Shown here one piece after another: positions 17,944 through 26,801 of a stretch of 64,000 bases of DNA. This DNA comes from Rhizobium leguminosarum bv. viciae USDA 2370 (GTDB taxonomy: Bacteria; Pseudomonadota; Alphaproteobacteria; Rhizobiales; Rhizobiaceae). Made by a program: the position numbers and the translations under genes. Positions within the stretch are counted from its first letter, which is position 1. The number at the start of each line of letters is the position of its first letter. The stretch spans positions 186,001-250,000 of the forward strand of contig NZ_MRDL01000051.1 in the NCBI RefSeq assembly GCF_002008365.1, written 5' to 3'. The notes below the pieces were generated by a model. It ran no database searches. It worked only from the letters and a program-made list of their open reading frames with translations, and was not told the origin of the DNA.

Positions 17944-18495
17944 ATGGCGACGATCCGCACACCGAAGGAAGTCTATGATTTCTGGTTCGTCAGATGCGGC
18001 CGGGAGCTGTGGTTCCGCGCGACGCCTGACCTCGATGCAGAGATCAGCATGGTCTTTCGCGATACTCATCTGGCCCTTGCCGCGGAGGTTGGCGCCGAAT
18101 GGCGGGCGGATGCGGAGAGCCGGCTGGCGGCTGTCATCGTGCTCGACCAGTTTCCCCGCAACATCTATCGCGGCACGCCGCTTGCCGTTGCGACCGACGG
18201 GCTGGCGCTTCGCGAAGCCAAACTCGCGCTGGCATCCGGCGCCGACCGGGTGGTGGAGACCGCATGCCGTACCTTCTTCTACTTGCCGTTCGAACATGCC
18301 GAAGACCTTGGCGAACAGGAACGATCGGTGGCGTTGTTTACCGCCCTCGGCGATGAAGAATATCTCGATTATGCGATCCGCCACCGCGACGTGATCGCTG
18401 CCTATGGCCGTTTTCCGCACCGCAATGCCATGCTTGGGCGGGAGTCGACGGCTGGGGAGCGCGACTATCTTTCCAAGCCCGGCGCCGGTTTCTAG
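17944..18495 (+). CDS. DUF924 family protein
   Basis: A 183-residue member of DUF924 (COG3803), an all-helical TPR-like fold of unknown function. Family marks: VYDFWF at the start, WFRATPDLD, VIVLDQFPRNIYRGTP, FFYLPFEHAEDLGEQE and the terminal FPHRNAMLGRESTAGE. The ATG follows GGGGAGGAAC. It stands alone between a kinase and a mechanosensitive channel; neither suggests a role. Confidence 0.85.
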   Translation: MATIRTPKEVYDFWFVRCGRELWFRATPDLDAEISMVFRDTHLALAAEVGAEWRADAESRLAAVIVLDQFPRNIYRGTPLAVATDGLALREAKLALASGADRVVETACRTFFYLPFEHAEDLGEQERSVALFTALGDEEYLDYAIRHRDVIAAYGRFPHRNAMLGRESTAGERDYLSKPGAGF

Positions 18496-18586
18496 GCCTT
18501 TCCAGGGAGCTTCCGCCTTTCTGTCGCCTTTCTTTACTATGACAAGCTGGCATTCTACCTCGACGACAACCCTTCCGGAGGCGCTT

Positions 18587-21121
18587 TTGCGGCTGAGACC
18601 TATCCTGCTTCGCACCATTCTTCTGCTGACGCTGGCGGTCGCTGGCGCGCATTTCAAGGGTGCTGCGGCCTTTGCGCAGGAGCCACAGGCACCGGCGGCC
18701 GCGCAGGCGCCGCTTGCCGATACGCCGCTCGACCAGGCGACAAAGGAGATCGACAAGGCGAAGGTCCAACTGACGGCTCTTCAGGACGGCGTCAAGCAGA
18801 ATGCCGACAATGACGATGCCCTGGTCGGGCTTGCAACCAAGGCCGACGAGCTCAGCCGCGCCGTCATCACCATATCGGTCAATCTCAGGCCGCGTTTCGA
18901 CCAGATCAAGAACCGGCTTGCCGAGATCGGTGATCCGCCGAAGGACGGGCAGCCGCCTGAAGCCGAGATCGTCACCCAGGAGCGCAACGCGCTCGCCGCC
19001 GAACGCGCGCAGATCAACGCGCTGACGGGCGACGCCGAAAACCTCTCGATCACGGTGACGAAGCTCGTCAACGAGATCACCGAGATGCGGCGGCGGCTGT
19101 TTGCCGATACGCTGCTCAGGCGCACCGAGATTTCAGTCTCGGTGCTCGACGATGCCGGCAGCGCCTTTGTGCACGAGGCCAGCGAATTCTTGCAGGCCCT
19201 GTCAAGTTGGGCCACGTTCGTCTGGAAATTCAAGCGTTTCCCGATGTTTGCCGCGATCTTCCTGTCGCTCGCCTCGGCGCTGATCCTGCTCTCTGGCAGT
19301 TACCGGCTGTTCGGCTCCTACCTGCGGCGCGACGAGGCTGTCGAGAACCCGTCCTATATCGGCCGGCTGTCGATCGCCTTCTGGTCGACGCTGATCCGCA
19401 CCCTGGCGCTCTCGGTGCTGCTCGTCACCTCGTTCTTTTTCCTTAACGGGTTCAATGTGCTGAGGCCCGATATCGCACCTGTCATCGGCGCGCTGTTCGG
19501 GGCGATCGGGCTCGTCTATTTCGTCGGCCGCTTCGTCAACGCCATCTTCGCGCCGAACGAACCGCACTGGCGGCTCGTTCGGCTTTCCAATCTCGGCGCG
19601 CGTTCGATCGGTTATTGCCTGCTGGCGATGGCGATCGTCAACGCGCTCGATTATCTGTTCGGTACGATCGGCGAGTCGATGGGCTCGCCACTGGTGCTGA
19701 CCGTGGTCAGGAGCCTGATCGCGGCGCTGATCATCGGCCTGATCCTGATCGCGGCCTCCTTCGGCAAGCCGATGCTGGCGAAGAACGGCGATCCCGATGC
19801 ACCGGGAAGGCATTGGCCGCGCGGCATGGCGATCATCCTACGGGTCGTCGGCGCCGGCCTCATCCTCACCGCGCTGACTGGTTATGTCGGGCTGGCACGC
19901 TTCGTCGCCACGCAGCTCATCATCACCGGCGCGGTCGTCGTCACGATGTATGTCGGCCTGCTTTCTGGCAAGGCGATATCCAGGCAGGAAAGCTTCGGTG
20001 ACACCTTCTTCGCTCGCTTCCTGACGCGCCGTTTCAAGTTGGGGCCTGTGGCGATCGACCAGGCTGGCCTGGTCGTCGGCCTTGCCATCTATGCCGTGGC
20101 GCTTATCGTCGGCATCCCCCTGATCCTGCTGCTCTGGGGTTTCCATGTGCAGGACCTGCAGATGCTTGCCTATAGGCTGTTCACCGAGGTCAGGCTCGGT
20201 GGCATCAGCATCTCGCTGCTCGGCATCTGCACCGGTATCCTGCTGTTTGCCGGCGTCTACCTGCTGACGCGCTGGCTGCAGCGCTGGCTCGATGGCAATG
20301 TGATGGCGCGAAGCCATGTCGATCTCGGCGTGCGCAATTCGGTCAAGACAGGTATCGGCTATCTCGGCGTCGGCATCGCGGCGATCATCGGCGTTTCGGC
20401 AGCAGGTATCGACCTCTCAAGCTTCGCGCTAGTCGCCTCGGCACTCTCGGTCGGTATCGGTTTCGGGCTGCAGAACATCGTCTCTAACTTCGTCTCCGGC
20501 TTGATCCTGCTTGTCGAGCGGCCGTTCAAGGTCGGTGATCATGTCGTTTCCGGCACGGCTGAAGGCATCGTCAAACGCATTTCGGTGCGCGCCACCGAGA
20601 TCGAGACGTTCCGCAAGCAGTCGATCATCGTGCCGAATTCCGAGCTGATCAACGGCCTCGTCGGTAACTGGACACACCGCAACAAGATCGGTCGCTCGGA
20701 AATTCCGGTTTCCGTTGCCTACAACGCCGATCCGCAGCAGGTAATGGACATCCTGCTGGAACTGACGGCCAAGATACCGCTCGTCATGCGCAATCCGGAG
20801 CCGCATGTCGAATTCCTGCGCTTCGGGCCATATTCGCTGGATTTCGAGCTGCGTTTCTTCCTCGCCGACATGGGTGACGGCATGGCGGTGCGCAACAATC
20901 TCAGGATCGAGATCCTTAAGCGCTTCAAGGCCGAGGGAATCGAGATCCCGCTGCCACAGACTGATCTTACCATCCATCGGGAGGCTCGTCCCGCGCTTGC
21001 CGATGCGGGCAAGGATCAACCCAACGAGCAGGAAAACTCGGCGGATACGCTCATGGGGGAGGAAGAGCAGCCGGTGCGGCAATTGCGCAGTAAGACGGCA
21101 GACGGCAATCGGAAAGGCTGA
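18587..21121 (+). CDS. MscS-type mechanosensitive channel with DUF3772 periplasmic domain
   Basis: An 844-residue inner-membrane channel. A signal peptide (LLRTILLLTLAVAGAHF, cleaved near AFA-QEP) precedes a coiled periplasmic DUF3772 region. About ten membrane helices follow, then the MscS pore helix and beta domain near residues 610-700 (GIGFGLQNIVSNFVSGLILL, ERPFKVGDHV). I start at TTG 18587 because GGAGG sits 5 bases upstream and the protein then begins directly with the signal peptide; ATG 18539 lacks a ribosome site. Likely opens on hypo-osmotic shock. The C-terminal tail is charged and probably cytoplasmic. Confidence 0.85.
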   Translation: MRLRPILLRTILLLTLAVAGAHFKGAAAFAQEPQAPAAAQAPLADTPLDQATKEIDKAKVQLTALQDGVKQNADNDDALVGLATKADELSRAVITISVNLRPRFDQIKNRLAEIGDPPKDGQPPEAEIVTQERNALAAERAQINALTGDAENLSITVTKLVNEITEMRRRLFADTLLRRTEISVSVLDDAGSAFVHEASEFLQALSSWATFVWKFKRFPMFAAIFLSLASALILLSGSYRLFGSYLRRDEAVENPSYIGRLSIAFWSTLIRTLALSVLLVTSFFFLNGFNVLRPDIAPVIGALFGAIGLVYFVGRFVNAIFAPNEPHWRLVRLSNLGARSIGYCLLAMAIVNALDYLFGTIGESMGSPLVLTVVRSLIAALIIGLILIAASFGKPMLAKNGDPDAPGRHWPRGMAIILRVVGAGLILTALTGYVGLARFVATQLIITGAVVVTMYVGLLSGKAISRQESFGDTFFARFLTRRFKLGPVAIDQAGLVVGLAIYAVALIVGIPLILLLWGFHVQDLQMLAYRLFTEVRLGGISISLLGICTGILLFAGVYLLTRWLQRWLDGNVMARSHVDLGVRNSVKTGIGYLGVGIAAIIGVSAAGIDLSSFALVASALSVGIGFGLQNIVSNFVSGLILLVERPFKVGDHVVSGTAEGIVKRISVRATEIETFRKQSIIVPNSELINGLVGNWTHRNKIGRSEIPVSVAYNADPQQVMDILLELTAKIPLVMRNPEPHVEFLRFGPYSLDFELRFFLADMGDGMAVRNNLRIEILKRFKAEGIEIPLPQTDLTIHREARPALADAGKDQPNEQENSADTLMGEEEQPVRQLRSKTADGNRKG

Positions 21122-21233
21122 ACGGGTCATTCAGCCATCATTCACAGCTATATGTGCATGATCTCCACTATCGGGATCGCTGCCGGGGGCAGCACCGATC
21201 GTTCGAGGGGAGGGCGCGCCAGCGCCGCCGCAC

Positions 21234-21500
21234 ATGATGGCAAGATTTGCCGCCGTTCTGCTTGTCCCGCTGCTTGCCGCGCCCGCGGTTGAAGCGGCAT
21301 CCATCACCAACACCGATCCCGCCGCCGTCGTGCTCGTCATCACGGAGAGCGGCCAGCGCGTCGAGGTCGTCGTCGATGCCGGCGCTTCGGAAAGCCTCTG
21401 CCCTTCCGGCTGCTTCATGACGACGCCCGACGGCGACCGCATTGGGCTTGACGGCGGCGAGACGATCGACATCGTCAAGGGCTCGGCCGTCGTCAAGTAG
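21234..21500 (+). CDS. Small secreted conserved hypothetical protein
   Basis: An 88-residue protein with a clear signal peptide (ARFAAVLLVPLLAAPAVEAA). The mature part is about 67 residues, all beta-prone, with two Cys in ESLCPSGCF that could form a disulfide. It looks like a small periplasmic domain of the type common in rhizobia. No function is known to me. Start could be 21234 or 21237. Confidence 0.65.
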   Translation: MMARFAAVLLVPLLAAPAVEAASITNTDPAAVVLVITESGQRVEVVVDAGASESLCPSGCFMTTPDGDRIGLDGGETIDIVKGSAVVK

Positions 21501-21521
21501 CGGCTGCACTGATTAATGCGC

Positions 21522-22757
21522 TCAGGCTTCTCCGGGGTTGGGAACGGTTTCCAACCGGGCAACCGGGCGCGTCAGTCGCATAATAGCGGAGAATGCGGCG
21601 ACGGCGATGGTGCTGAGCAATGCTGCGATCGACAGTGACCATGATACGCCGAGATAGCCCATCAGGAAGGCGAGTGCGAACGGCGCCATCGAGGAGACGA
21701 CGAGACGGGCCGACATGATTTGTCCTTGCCGCCGGCCGTAGCCATCGCTTCCGAAGAGCGCGAGCGGTAAGGTTCCGTAGACGATGCTGTTAAGGCCGGA
21801 GCCGAGGCCGAAGACGACGGCGAAGGCCAGCGCGCCGGGAACCGAGGGTGCGGTGGCGATGAGGATGACAAGGGCCGCCGGCAGCAGGATGGCGCAGATG
21901 ATCGCCAGCATCACTTGCGACAAGCTCTCACCAAAGACCATATTGATGAGGCGGCTTAACACCTGTGACGGGCCGAAGAGCGTTCCGACCACCACTGCCA
22001 TGGCGCCGAGGCCGAGTGCAGACATGACAGGCACCATGTGAACCAGAAGTGCCGAGTTCACGAAGCTTTCCAAAGCAAAGCCCGTTACCATCAGGATAAA
22101 GGCCGGCCGGCGCACCGACGGCTGAAGGCTCGGCTCGACGCGTTTGGCGGCCTCCTCTCCGGTCCGTCTCCTGGTCTCGCTGACGCCACGGGAGAGCCAG
22201 GCATGAATGGGAAGGCAGATGGCGAGATGAAGCGCGGCGAAGATCAGATAGACATTCTGCCATGTGAGATGCGCGTGCAGCGCCGTGGTGATCGGCCAAA
22301 AGATGGTCGAGGCGAAGCCGGCGATCAGCGTCAGGTAGGTGATACTACGCTGGGCGACGCGCGGCCTGATCTGCACGAGCAGGGCGAAGGCGGCGCCATA
22401 TTGCACCAGGTTCGAGGCGATCTCGATGCCGATCAATGCCGCGACGAAAGCGACCTTTCCTGGCGCAAGGGCGCAGGCAACAAGCGCGGCAGCCGCAATC
22501 GCCGAGCCTGAAGTCATGATTTTCCCGGCGCCGAAACGATCGATACATCTGCCCATGAGAGGTGCGGCCAGGCCGCCGATCAGAAGGGCTAGGGAGAGCG
22601 CAGCGAAGATCCATTCCGACGACCAGTTGAGATCACGGGCCATGTCAGGGGCGAGGATGCTGAAGCTGTAATAGAGCGATCCATAGCCGATGATCTGCGT
22701 CAGCCCGAGTGCGGCAATGGCAGCTACCGGCGGTCGTTCGGTGCTGATGATTGTCAT
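21522..22757 (-). CDS. MFS transporter of the arsenic operon
   Basis: A 411-residue 12-helix major facilitator, last gene of the arsR-aqpS-arsC-arsH operon (start overlaps the arsH stop, ATGA). Helix 1 reads VAAIAALGLTQIIGYGSLYY; motif-A-like residues lie in GGLAAPLMGRCIDRFGAGK. Position suggests export of arsenicals; ArsK-type MFS exporters are known from rhizobia and relatives. Direct identity with ArsK cannot be shown without a search, so the arsenic role is inferred from the operon. Confidence 0.75.
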   Translation of the reverse strand: MTIISTERPPVAAIAALGLTQIIGYGSLYYSFSILAPDMARDLNWSSEWIFAALSLALLIGGLAAPLMGRCIDRFGAGKIMTSGSAIAAAALVACALAPGKVAFVAALIGIEIASNLVQYGAAFALLVQIRPRVAQRSITYLTLIAGFASTIFWPITTALHAHLTWQNVYLIFAALHLAICLPIHAWLSRGVSETRRRTGEEAAKRVEPSLQPSVRRPAFILMVTGFALESFVNSALLVHMVPVMSALGLGAMAVVVGTLFGPSQVLSRLINMVFGESLSQVMLAIICAILLPAALVILIATAPSVPGALAFAVVFGLGSGLNSIVYGTLPLALFGSDGYGRRQGQIMSARLVVSSMAPFALAFLMGYLGVSWSLSIAALLSTIAVAAFSAIMRLTRPVARLETVPNPGEA

Positions 22758-23461
22758 AAGGATCTGAGGCTCACGCGCTGTTCAAGCTTCTCCGCTTCTT
22801 CTTTGCGCTCACTGTAGCGGTCAGTCAGATGGTTCGAGACATCACGGGTCAGTAGCGTGAACTTCACCAGTTCCTCGCAGACGTCGACAACGCGGTCGTA
22901 ATAGGATGAGGGTTTCATACGGCCGTCCGCGTCGAATTCCTGGAAAGCTTTGGCGACCGAGGACTGATTGGGAATTGTGATCATCCGCATCCAGCGGCCA
23001 AGAATGCGGAGCTGACCCACCGCGTTGAAGGACTGGGAACCGCCGGAGACCTGCATCACTGCCAGCGTTTTACCCTGTGTCGGCCGGACCGAGCCGACCG
23101 ATAGGGGGATCCAGTCGATCTGCGCTTTCATGATACCGCTCATTGCTCCATGACGTTCAGGGCTGACCCAAACCTGGCCTTCCGACCATGCCGACAATTC
23201 GCGCAGTTCCTGAACTTTTGGGTGGCTCGCCGGCTCGGCGTCGGGCAACGGCAGGTCTTCCGGATTGAAGATACGCACTTCACAGCCGAAATATTCGAGC
23301 AGCCGTGCCGCCTCCTGTGCGAGGAGGCGGCTATAGGACACCGCTCGCAAGGAGCCATAAAGGATCAGGATGCGGGGCTTGTGCGTCGAGAACGCCGGCC
23401 TGAGTGCGTCCATATCCGGTTGACGCAGATGCATCGGCGATACGGCAGGCAGATCAGACAA
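22754..23461 (-). CDS. arsH: ArsH, NADPH-dependent FMN reductase of arsenic resistance
   Basis: About 235 residues, flavodoxin-like. FMN-binding loop is ILYGSLRAVSYSR, followed by SPERHGAMSGIMKAQIDWIP and QVSGGSQSFNAVGQLRILGRWM, the ArsH hallmark. ArsH oxidises trivalent methylated and aromatic arsenicals and reduces quinones. The TTG at 23461 (LSDLPAVSPMHL) gives an N-terminus like other rhizobial ArsH and overlaps arsC by 8 bases; ATG 23434 is the alternative. Confidence 0.87.
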   Translation of the reverse strand: MSDLPAVSPMHLRQPDMDALRPAFSTHKPRILILYGSLRAVSYSRLLAQEAARLLEYFGCEVRIFNPEDLPLPDAEPASHPKVQELRELSAWSEGQVWVSPERHGAMSGIMKAQIDWIPLSVGSVRPTQGKTLAVMQVSGGSQSFNAVGQLRILGRWMRMITIPNQSSVAKAFQEFDADGRMKPSSYYDRVVDVCEELVKFTLLTRDVSNHLTDRYSERKEEAEKLEQRVSLRSL

Positions 23462-23876
23462 TGCGCTTGCCCCCGGCATCGAGCACCTTCTCGCCATCTT
23501 CCTTGGTGAAGGCGCCCTTGTGCGTTTCCGGCAGGATTTCGAGGACAAGTTCCGACGGTCGCGACAGGCGCGTACCGAGAGGGGTGACGACGAAAGGCCG
23601 GTTGATCAGGATCGGATCTTTCAGCATCGCGTCGAGAAGCTGATCGTCGCTTAGATCGGGATTGTCGAGGCCGAGTTCGGCGTAGGGTGTATCCTTCTGG
23701 CGAATGGCATCGCGCACGGTGAGGCTGGCATCGGCAATCATCCCGACCAGTTCCTGCCGTGACGGCGGGTTTTCCAGATATTCGATGATATCAGGTTCTA
23801 TGCCGGCATTGCGGATCATCGCCAGCGTGTTGCGGGAGGTGCCGCATGCCGGGTTGTGGTAGATGGTGACGTTCAT
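23454..23876 (-). CDS. arsC: Glutaredoxin-dependent arsenate reductase
   Basis: A 140-residue ArsC of the glutaredoxin type. The catalytic Cys is in NPACGTSRNTL (Cys 11), and the arsenate-binding arginines are in DPILINRPFVVTPLGTRLSRPSE. It reduces arsenate to arsenite using glutathione and glutaredoxin; arsenite then leaves through the aquaglyceroporin encoded just upstream. Start overlaps the aqpS stop (ATGA). Confidence 0.92.
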   Translation of the reverse strand: MNVTIYHNPACGTSRNTLAMIRNAGIEPDIIEYLENPPSRQELVGMIADASLTVRDAIRQKDTPYAELGLDNPDLSDDQLLDAMLKDPILINRPFVVTPLGTRLSRPSELVLEILPETHKGAFTKEDGEKVLDAGGKRIV

Positions 23877-24568
23877 AGCTTTGCCTCTGACGATAGGGTT
23901 GATGAAGCGCCTGGCTGCAGCAGCCAGGTGAACAGGAGAAGGGCTGCGACCGCGCCTGTTATTTCGGCGATCCAGAAGCCGGGAAGATCGACCGGGCGGA
24001 TGCCGGAGAAGGTATCGGTCAGCGAGCGGGCCAAAGCGACGGCCGGATTGGCAAAGGAGGTCGAAGCGGTGAACCAGTATGCGGCGGTGATATAGAGCCC
24101 GACCAGCCACGGCACCGCCTTCTGCTCAAACTTGATGCCGGCGAGGATCACCGCCGCCAGGCCGAAGGTCGCCATGCCTTCGGAAAACCATTGCGCGCCG
24201 CCGGTGCGCACCTTGCTCGACATTTCTATAAGTGGCAGGGCAAACATCAGATGGGCCGCGACGGTCCCGACGATGCCGCCGAAGATTTGCGCAGCGATAT
24301 ATCCGGCGAGATCGCGTTTTGCCAGCGAGCCCGACATCGCAAAGATCAGCGAGACCGCCGGGTTGAAGTGGGCGCCGGAGATCTGTCCGAGCACAGTGAC
24401 CAGCACCACCAGGATGGCGCCGGTCGCGAGCGTGTTGCTGAGCAGAACAAGTCCTACGTCCTGCGTCAGCGATGTCGCCATGATACCCGAACCGACAACT
24501 GTCGCGACCAGCATGGCGGTGCCGAGACCCTCGGCGACGAGCCGGCGTGGTAGATCGAAGCCCGTCAT
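23873..24568 (-). CDS. aqpS: AqpS-type aquaglyceroporin (arsenite channel)
   Basis: A 231-residue MIP channel with six membrane helices and both NPA boxes (GAHFNPAVSLIF and SFANPAVALARS). In Sinorhizobium the equivalent AqpS replaces an ArsB pump: arsenate is reduced by ArsC inside and arsenite flows out down its gradient. It lies between arsR and arsC as in that system. The ATG 24568 start (MTGFDLPRR) is 52 bases after the arsR stop. Confidence 0.9.
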   Translation of the reverse strand: MTGFDLPRRLVAEGLGTAMLVATVVGSGIMATSLTQDVGLVLLSNTLATGAILVVLVTVLGQISGAHFNPAVSLIFAMSGSLAKRDLAGYIAAQIFGGIVGTVAAHLMFALPLIEMSSKVRTGGAQWFSEGMATFGLAAVILAGIKFEQKAVPWLVGLYITAAYWFTASTSFANPAVALARSLTDTFSGIRPVDLPGFWIAEITGAVAALLLFTWLLQPGASSTLSSEAKL

Positions 24569-24620
24569 CAGCCCATCCTCGTCGTGCCGCGGAACGGCGC
24601 ATCGCCAATGCGGTCTGCGG

Positions 24621-24977
24621 TCATTGCAATTCCTCTTTCGTCGCAGGTGCACAGCAGGCGGCGACGGCGGCAGCCGGCGCGCAGATCTGAGGGTTTCCGC
24701 TGCAGCAATCCTCCATCAGGAAGCGGATCAGGCCGCCCAACGCCTCGTAATTGGCGGTGTAGATGATCGAGCGGGATTCGCGTTGTTGCGTAATCAGGCC
24801 TGAGCGTTCGAGCTCCTTCAGGTGGAAGGAAATATTGGACGGCGAGACCTCCGCCTTCTCCGCGATTGCACCTGCCGCCATGCCATTGGGGCCAGAGACC
24901 ACGAGCATGCGGACGATGTGCAGGCGAGTCTCTTGCGAGAGAGCACCGAATGCGACGAGGGCTTGACGTTGATCCAT
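24621..24977 (-). CDS. arsR: ArsR-family arsenic-responsive repressor
   Basis: A 118-residue winged-helix repressor (SPSNISFHLKELERSGLITQQRESRSIIY). The usual ELCVCDL metal box in helix 3 is absent. Instead a Cys-rich tail (MEDCCSGNPQIC, then VAACCAPATK) could bind As(III), a C-terminal sensor site like those in some proteobacterial ArsR proteins. It should repress its own operon and the divergent DUF6428 gene through the operator at 24978-25005. Confidence 0.87.
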   Translation of the reverse strand: MDQRQALVAFGALSQETRLHIVRMLVVSGPNGMAAGAIAEKAEVSPSNISFHLKELERSGLITQQRESRSIIYTANYEALGGLIRFLMEDCCSGNPQICAPAAAVAACCAPATKEELQ

Positions 24978-25005
24978 ATTTCAATGATCCTTGAATTATT
25001 GAAAT
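24978..25005. promoter_or_regulatory. ArsR operator in the divergent ars promoter
   Basis: Perfect inverted repeat ATTTCAAT (24978-24985) and ATTGAAAT (24998-25005) directly abutting the arsR start codon and 15 bases before the divergent gene at 25020. The inner part (TTCAATGATCCTTGAA) also forms an imperfect palindrome. It can control both transcripts. The palindrome is seen; the binding is inferred from position and family. Confidence 0.7.
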
Positions 25006-25019
25006 GAGGATTAGCTGAT

Positions 25020-25544
25020 ATGAACGCGATCGACAACGGAAAAATTCAAGAGGACGACATCAACCTTGGCCTGCTGCTCAATACGCTCGACGGCGAAAGG
25101 GACGCGCCGCTGGTTTTCTATTATGACGGCCGGCCGGTGAAGCCTGGTTATCATATCACCGAGGTCAAAGCGGGCCAGTTCTCGGCCCTCGATTGCGGCG
25201 CCAATCCTGAGGCCTGGACGGAGATCTTCATCCAGCTCTGGGACATCGAAGAGGGCGACCGCACACACATGCCGGCCGGCAAGTTCCAGGCGATCATCCG
25301 CAAGGTTACCGACCACGTGCAGCTGGATGGTTCGGCGAAGCTGACCTTCGAAGTCAGCGATGGCGTGCGCCCGATGCAACTCTATTGCGCGGCGATGCCG
25401 ATTCTCAGCGCTGGAACCGTCCATGTTTCGCTTTCGCCACGGCCGGCAAGCTGCAAGCCGCGCGACCGCTGGCTGGCAGAGGAAAACAGCAAGGCGGCGG
25501 CCTGCTGTGGGCCGCGAACGGCAACGCGCGGCTGCTGCGCGTAA
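25020..25544 (+). CDS. DUF6428-like protein divergent from arsR, Cys-rich tail
   Basis: A 174-residue protein resembling the DUF6428 family found next to ArsR repressors. The core (residues 15-130) reads LLLNTLDGERDAPLVFYYDG, then HITEVK and a WTEIFIQLWD segment. After residue 145 it carries PASCKPRD, AAACCGP and a terminal RGCCA. The vicinal Cys pairs mirror those on ArsR and could bind arsenite or antimonite. Start fixed by GAGGA and the shared operator. The molecular role is unknown; a metal-chaperone role is inference. Confidence 0.7.
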   Translation: MNAIDNGKIQEDDINLGLLLNTLDGERDAPLVFYYDGRPVKPGYHITEVKAGQFSALDCGANPEAWTEIFIQLWDIEEGDRTHMPAGKFQAIIRKVTDHVQLDGSAKLTFEVSDGVRPMQLYCAAMPILSAGTVHVSLSPRPASCKPRDRWLAEENSKAAACCGPRTATRGCCA

Positions 25545-25584
25545 GGGACACATGATTGTGCGGCAGGGCAGCGCGGGATCGTAT

Positions 25585-25605
25585 TGACTGACCGCCAGTC
25601 AGTCA
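25585..25605. promoter_or_regulatory. TetR-type operator upstream of the dinB-like gene
   Basis: Perfect palindrome TGACTGAC (25585-25592), spacer CGCCA, GTCAGTCA (25598-25605). It is immediately followed by a TATAAA-like stretch and lies 60 bases before the DinB-type gene. TGACTGAC-type arms are typical for TetR/AcrR repressors, and a TetR gene is the second gene of this unit, so autoregulation is likely. Confidence 0.7.
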
Positions 25606-25664
25606 TATAAATGGAGGCTGTCGGTTTGATGCCGGCGCCGCCCGTTTCACACCCGGAGATCGCA

Positions 25665-26168
25665 ATGAGCGCGCAGACCCTGTTGAACTCTCTGTTCCGA
25701 TACAAAGCCAGCGTTGACGATGAGCTTCTCGATGCCTTGAATGCGCTCGGGGCTGAGGCGCGATCTGGCGACTTTCGCTCAGCCCTTCGTGTGCTCAATC
25801 ACGCCCATCTCGTCGATCGTATTTTCGTCGCCAATCTTCAGCGGCTCAATCATTCCTACGCGGCGAGCTGGAGCAGCGAAGCGCCGCCGTTGGCGCAGCT
25901 GTCGTCCGATATCCGGGAAACCGACCGTTGGTATACCGACTATACCTCGCGTATAACGCTTCCGGAAATGGAGGAAGTCATAGACTTCACCTTCACCGAT
26001 GGTGGGCGCGGGCGCATGTCCCGCGAAGAGATGCTGGCCCATGTGGTGACGCATGCCGGTTATCATCGCGGTGAGGTCGGTCGCCTGCTGCCAGAAATCG
26101 AGAGCACCGCCATGCGCGACGTTTTTACCGGCTACCTGCACAGGACCGATCCCACGCGCCGTCAATGA
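25665..26168 (+). CDS. DinB-family protein (putative thiol S-transferase fold)
   Basis: A 167-residue four-helix DinB-like protein. Metal ligands of the family are expected from the His residues in LNHAHLVDRIFV (about residues 44-46) and VVTHAGYHRGEVG (HxxxH, about residues 128-132), which match the family's triad. DinB-fold enzymes often transfer thiols such as bacillithiol, mycothiol or glutathione, but this member's substrate is unknown. ATG 25665 follows GGAGATCGCA. Co-transcribed with the TetR gene 12 bases downstream. Confidence 0.8.
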   Translation: MSAQTLLNSLFRYKASVDDELLDALNALGAEARSGDFRSALRVLNHAHLVDRIFVANLQRLNHSYAASWSSEAPPLAQLSSDIRETDRWYTDYTSRITLPEMEEVIDFTFTDGGRGRMSREEMLAHVVTHAGYHRGEVGRLLPEIESTAMRDVFTGYLHRTDPTRRQ

Positions 26169-26180
26169 GAGTGGAGCAGC

Positions 26181-26801
26181 GTGTCGATGCCGGCCGATCC
26201 TGTTTCTAAACCGAGAACCAAGCCTCCCGAGGAGCGACGCGACGAGCTGATGACCGCGGCCGAACTGCTGTTTCTGGAAAAGGGTGTGGAGCAGACCACG
26301 ATCGAGGAGATCACGACGGGGGCGGGGGTCGCCAAGGGCACCTTCTACCTGCACTTCTCCTCGAAGGCTGATGTTCTCCAGGCGCTGCGCGCCCGTTTCG
26401 TGCAGGGCGTGCTGGATGGCATCGTCGCGGCGGTCGAAGGACGGAGACAAGAGGATTGGCGCGGGAGACTGGCGGCCTGGTCCATGGCGTGCACCACCGG
26501 CTATCTCGACGCGGCCGGGCTGCATCATCTCGCCTTCGTGACGGCACCTCCCGCAACAAGGGAAGGGCTTTCGCGCAACATCCTGATCGACCATCTGAAT
26601 GAATTGCTTGCCGCTGGCGCTGGCGAGAATGCCTGGTCGATCGACGATCCCGGCTTCACGGCGGTCTTTCTGTTCAATGCCCTGCACGGCGTGGTCAATC
26701 AGGCCGGCATCGGCGAGACGCCCTCGGCCCGTGCCGAATTGCTGCGTGCGATCGAGGCGCATTTCCTGCGCGCGCTGGGTTTGCCGTCAGGCATTGATTG
26801 A
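26181..26801 (+). CDS. TetR/AcrR-family regulator
   Basis: A 206-residue regulator. DNA-binding domain at residues 20-68 (AAELLFLEKGVEQTTIEEIT, then GVAKGTFYLHFSSKADVL). The C-terminal ligand domain is variable and the inducer is unknown. It lies directly after the DinB-like gene and probably acts on the palindrome at 25585-25605. Its 3' end overlaps the convergent gene's end by 15 bases. Confidence 0.88.
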   Translation: MSMPADPVSKPRTKPPEERRDELMTAAELLFLEKGVEQTTIEEITTGAGVAKGTFYLHFSSKADVLQALRARFVQGVLDGIVAAVEGRRQEDWRGRLAAWSMACTTGYLDAAGLHHLAFVTAPPATREGLSRNILIDHLNELLAAGAGENAWSIDDPGFTAVFLFNALHGVVNQAGIGETPSARAELLRAIEAHFLRALGLPSGID

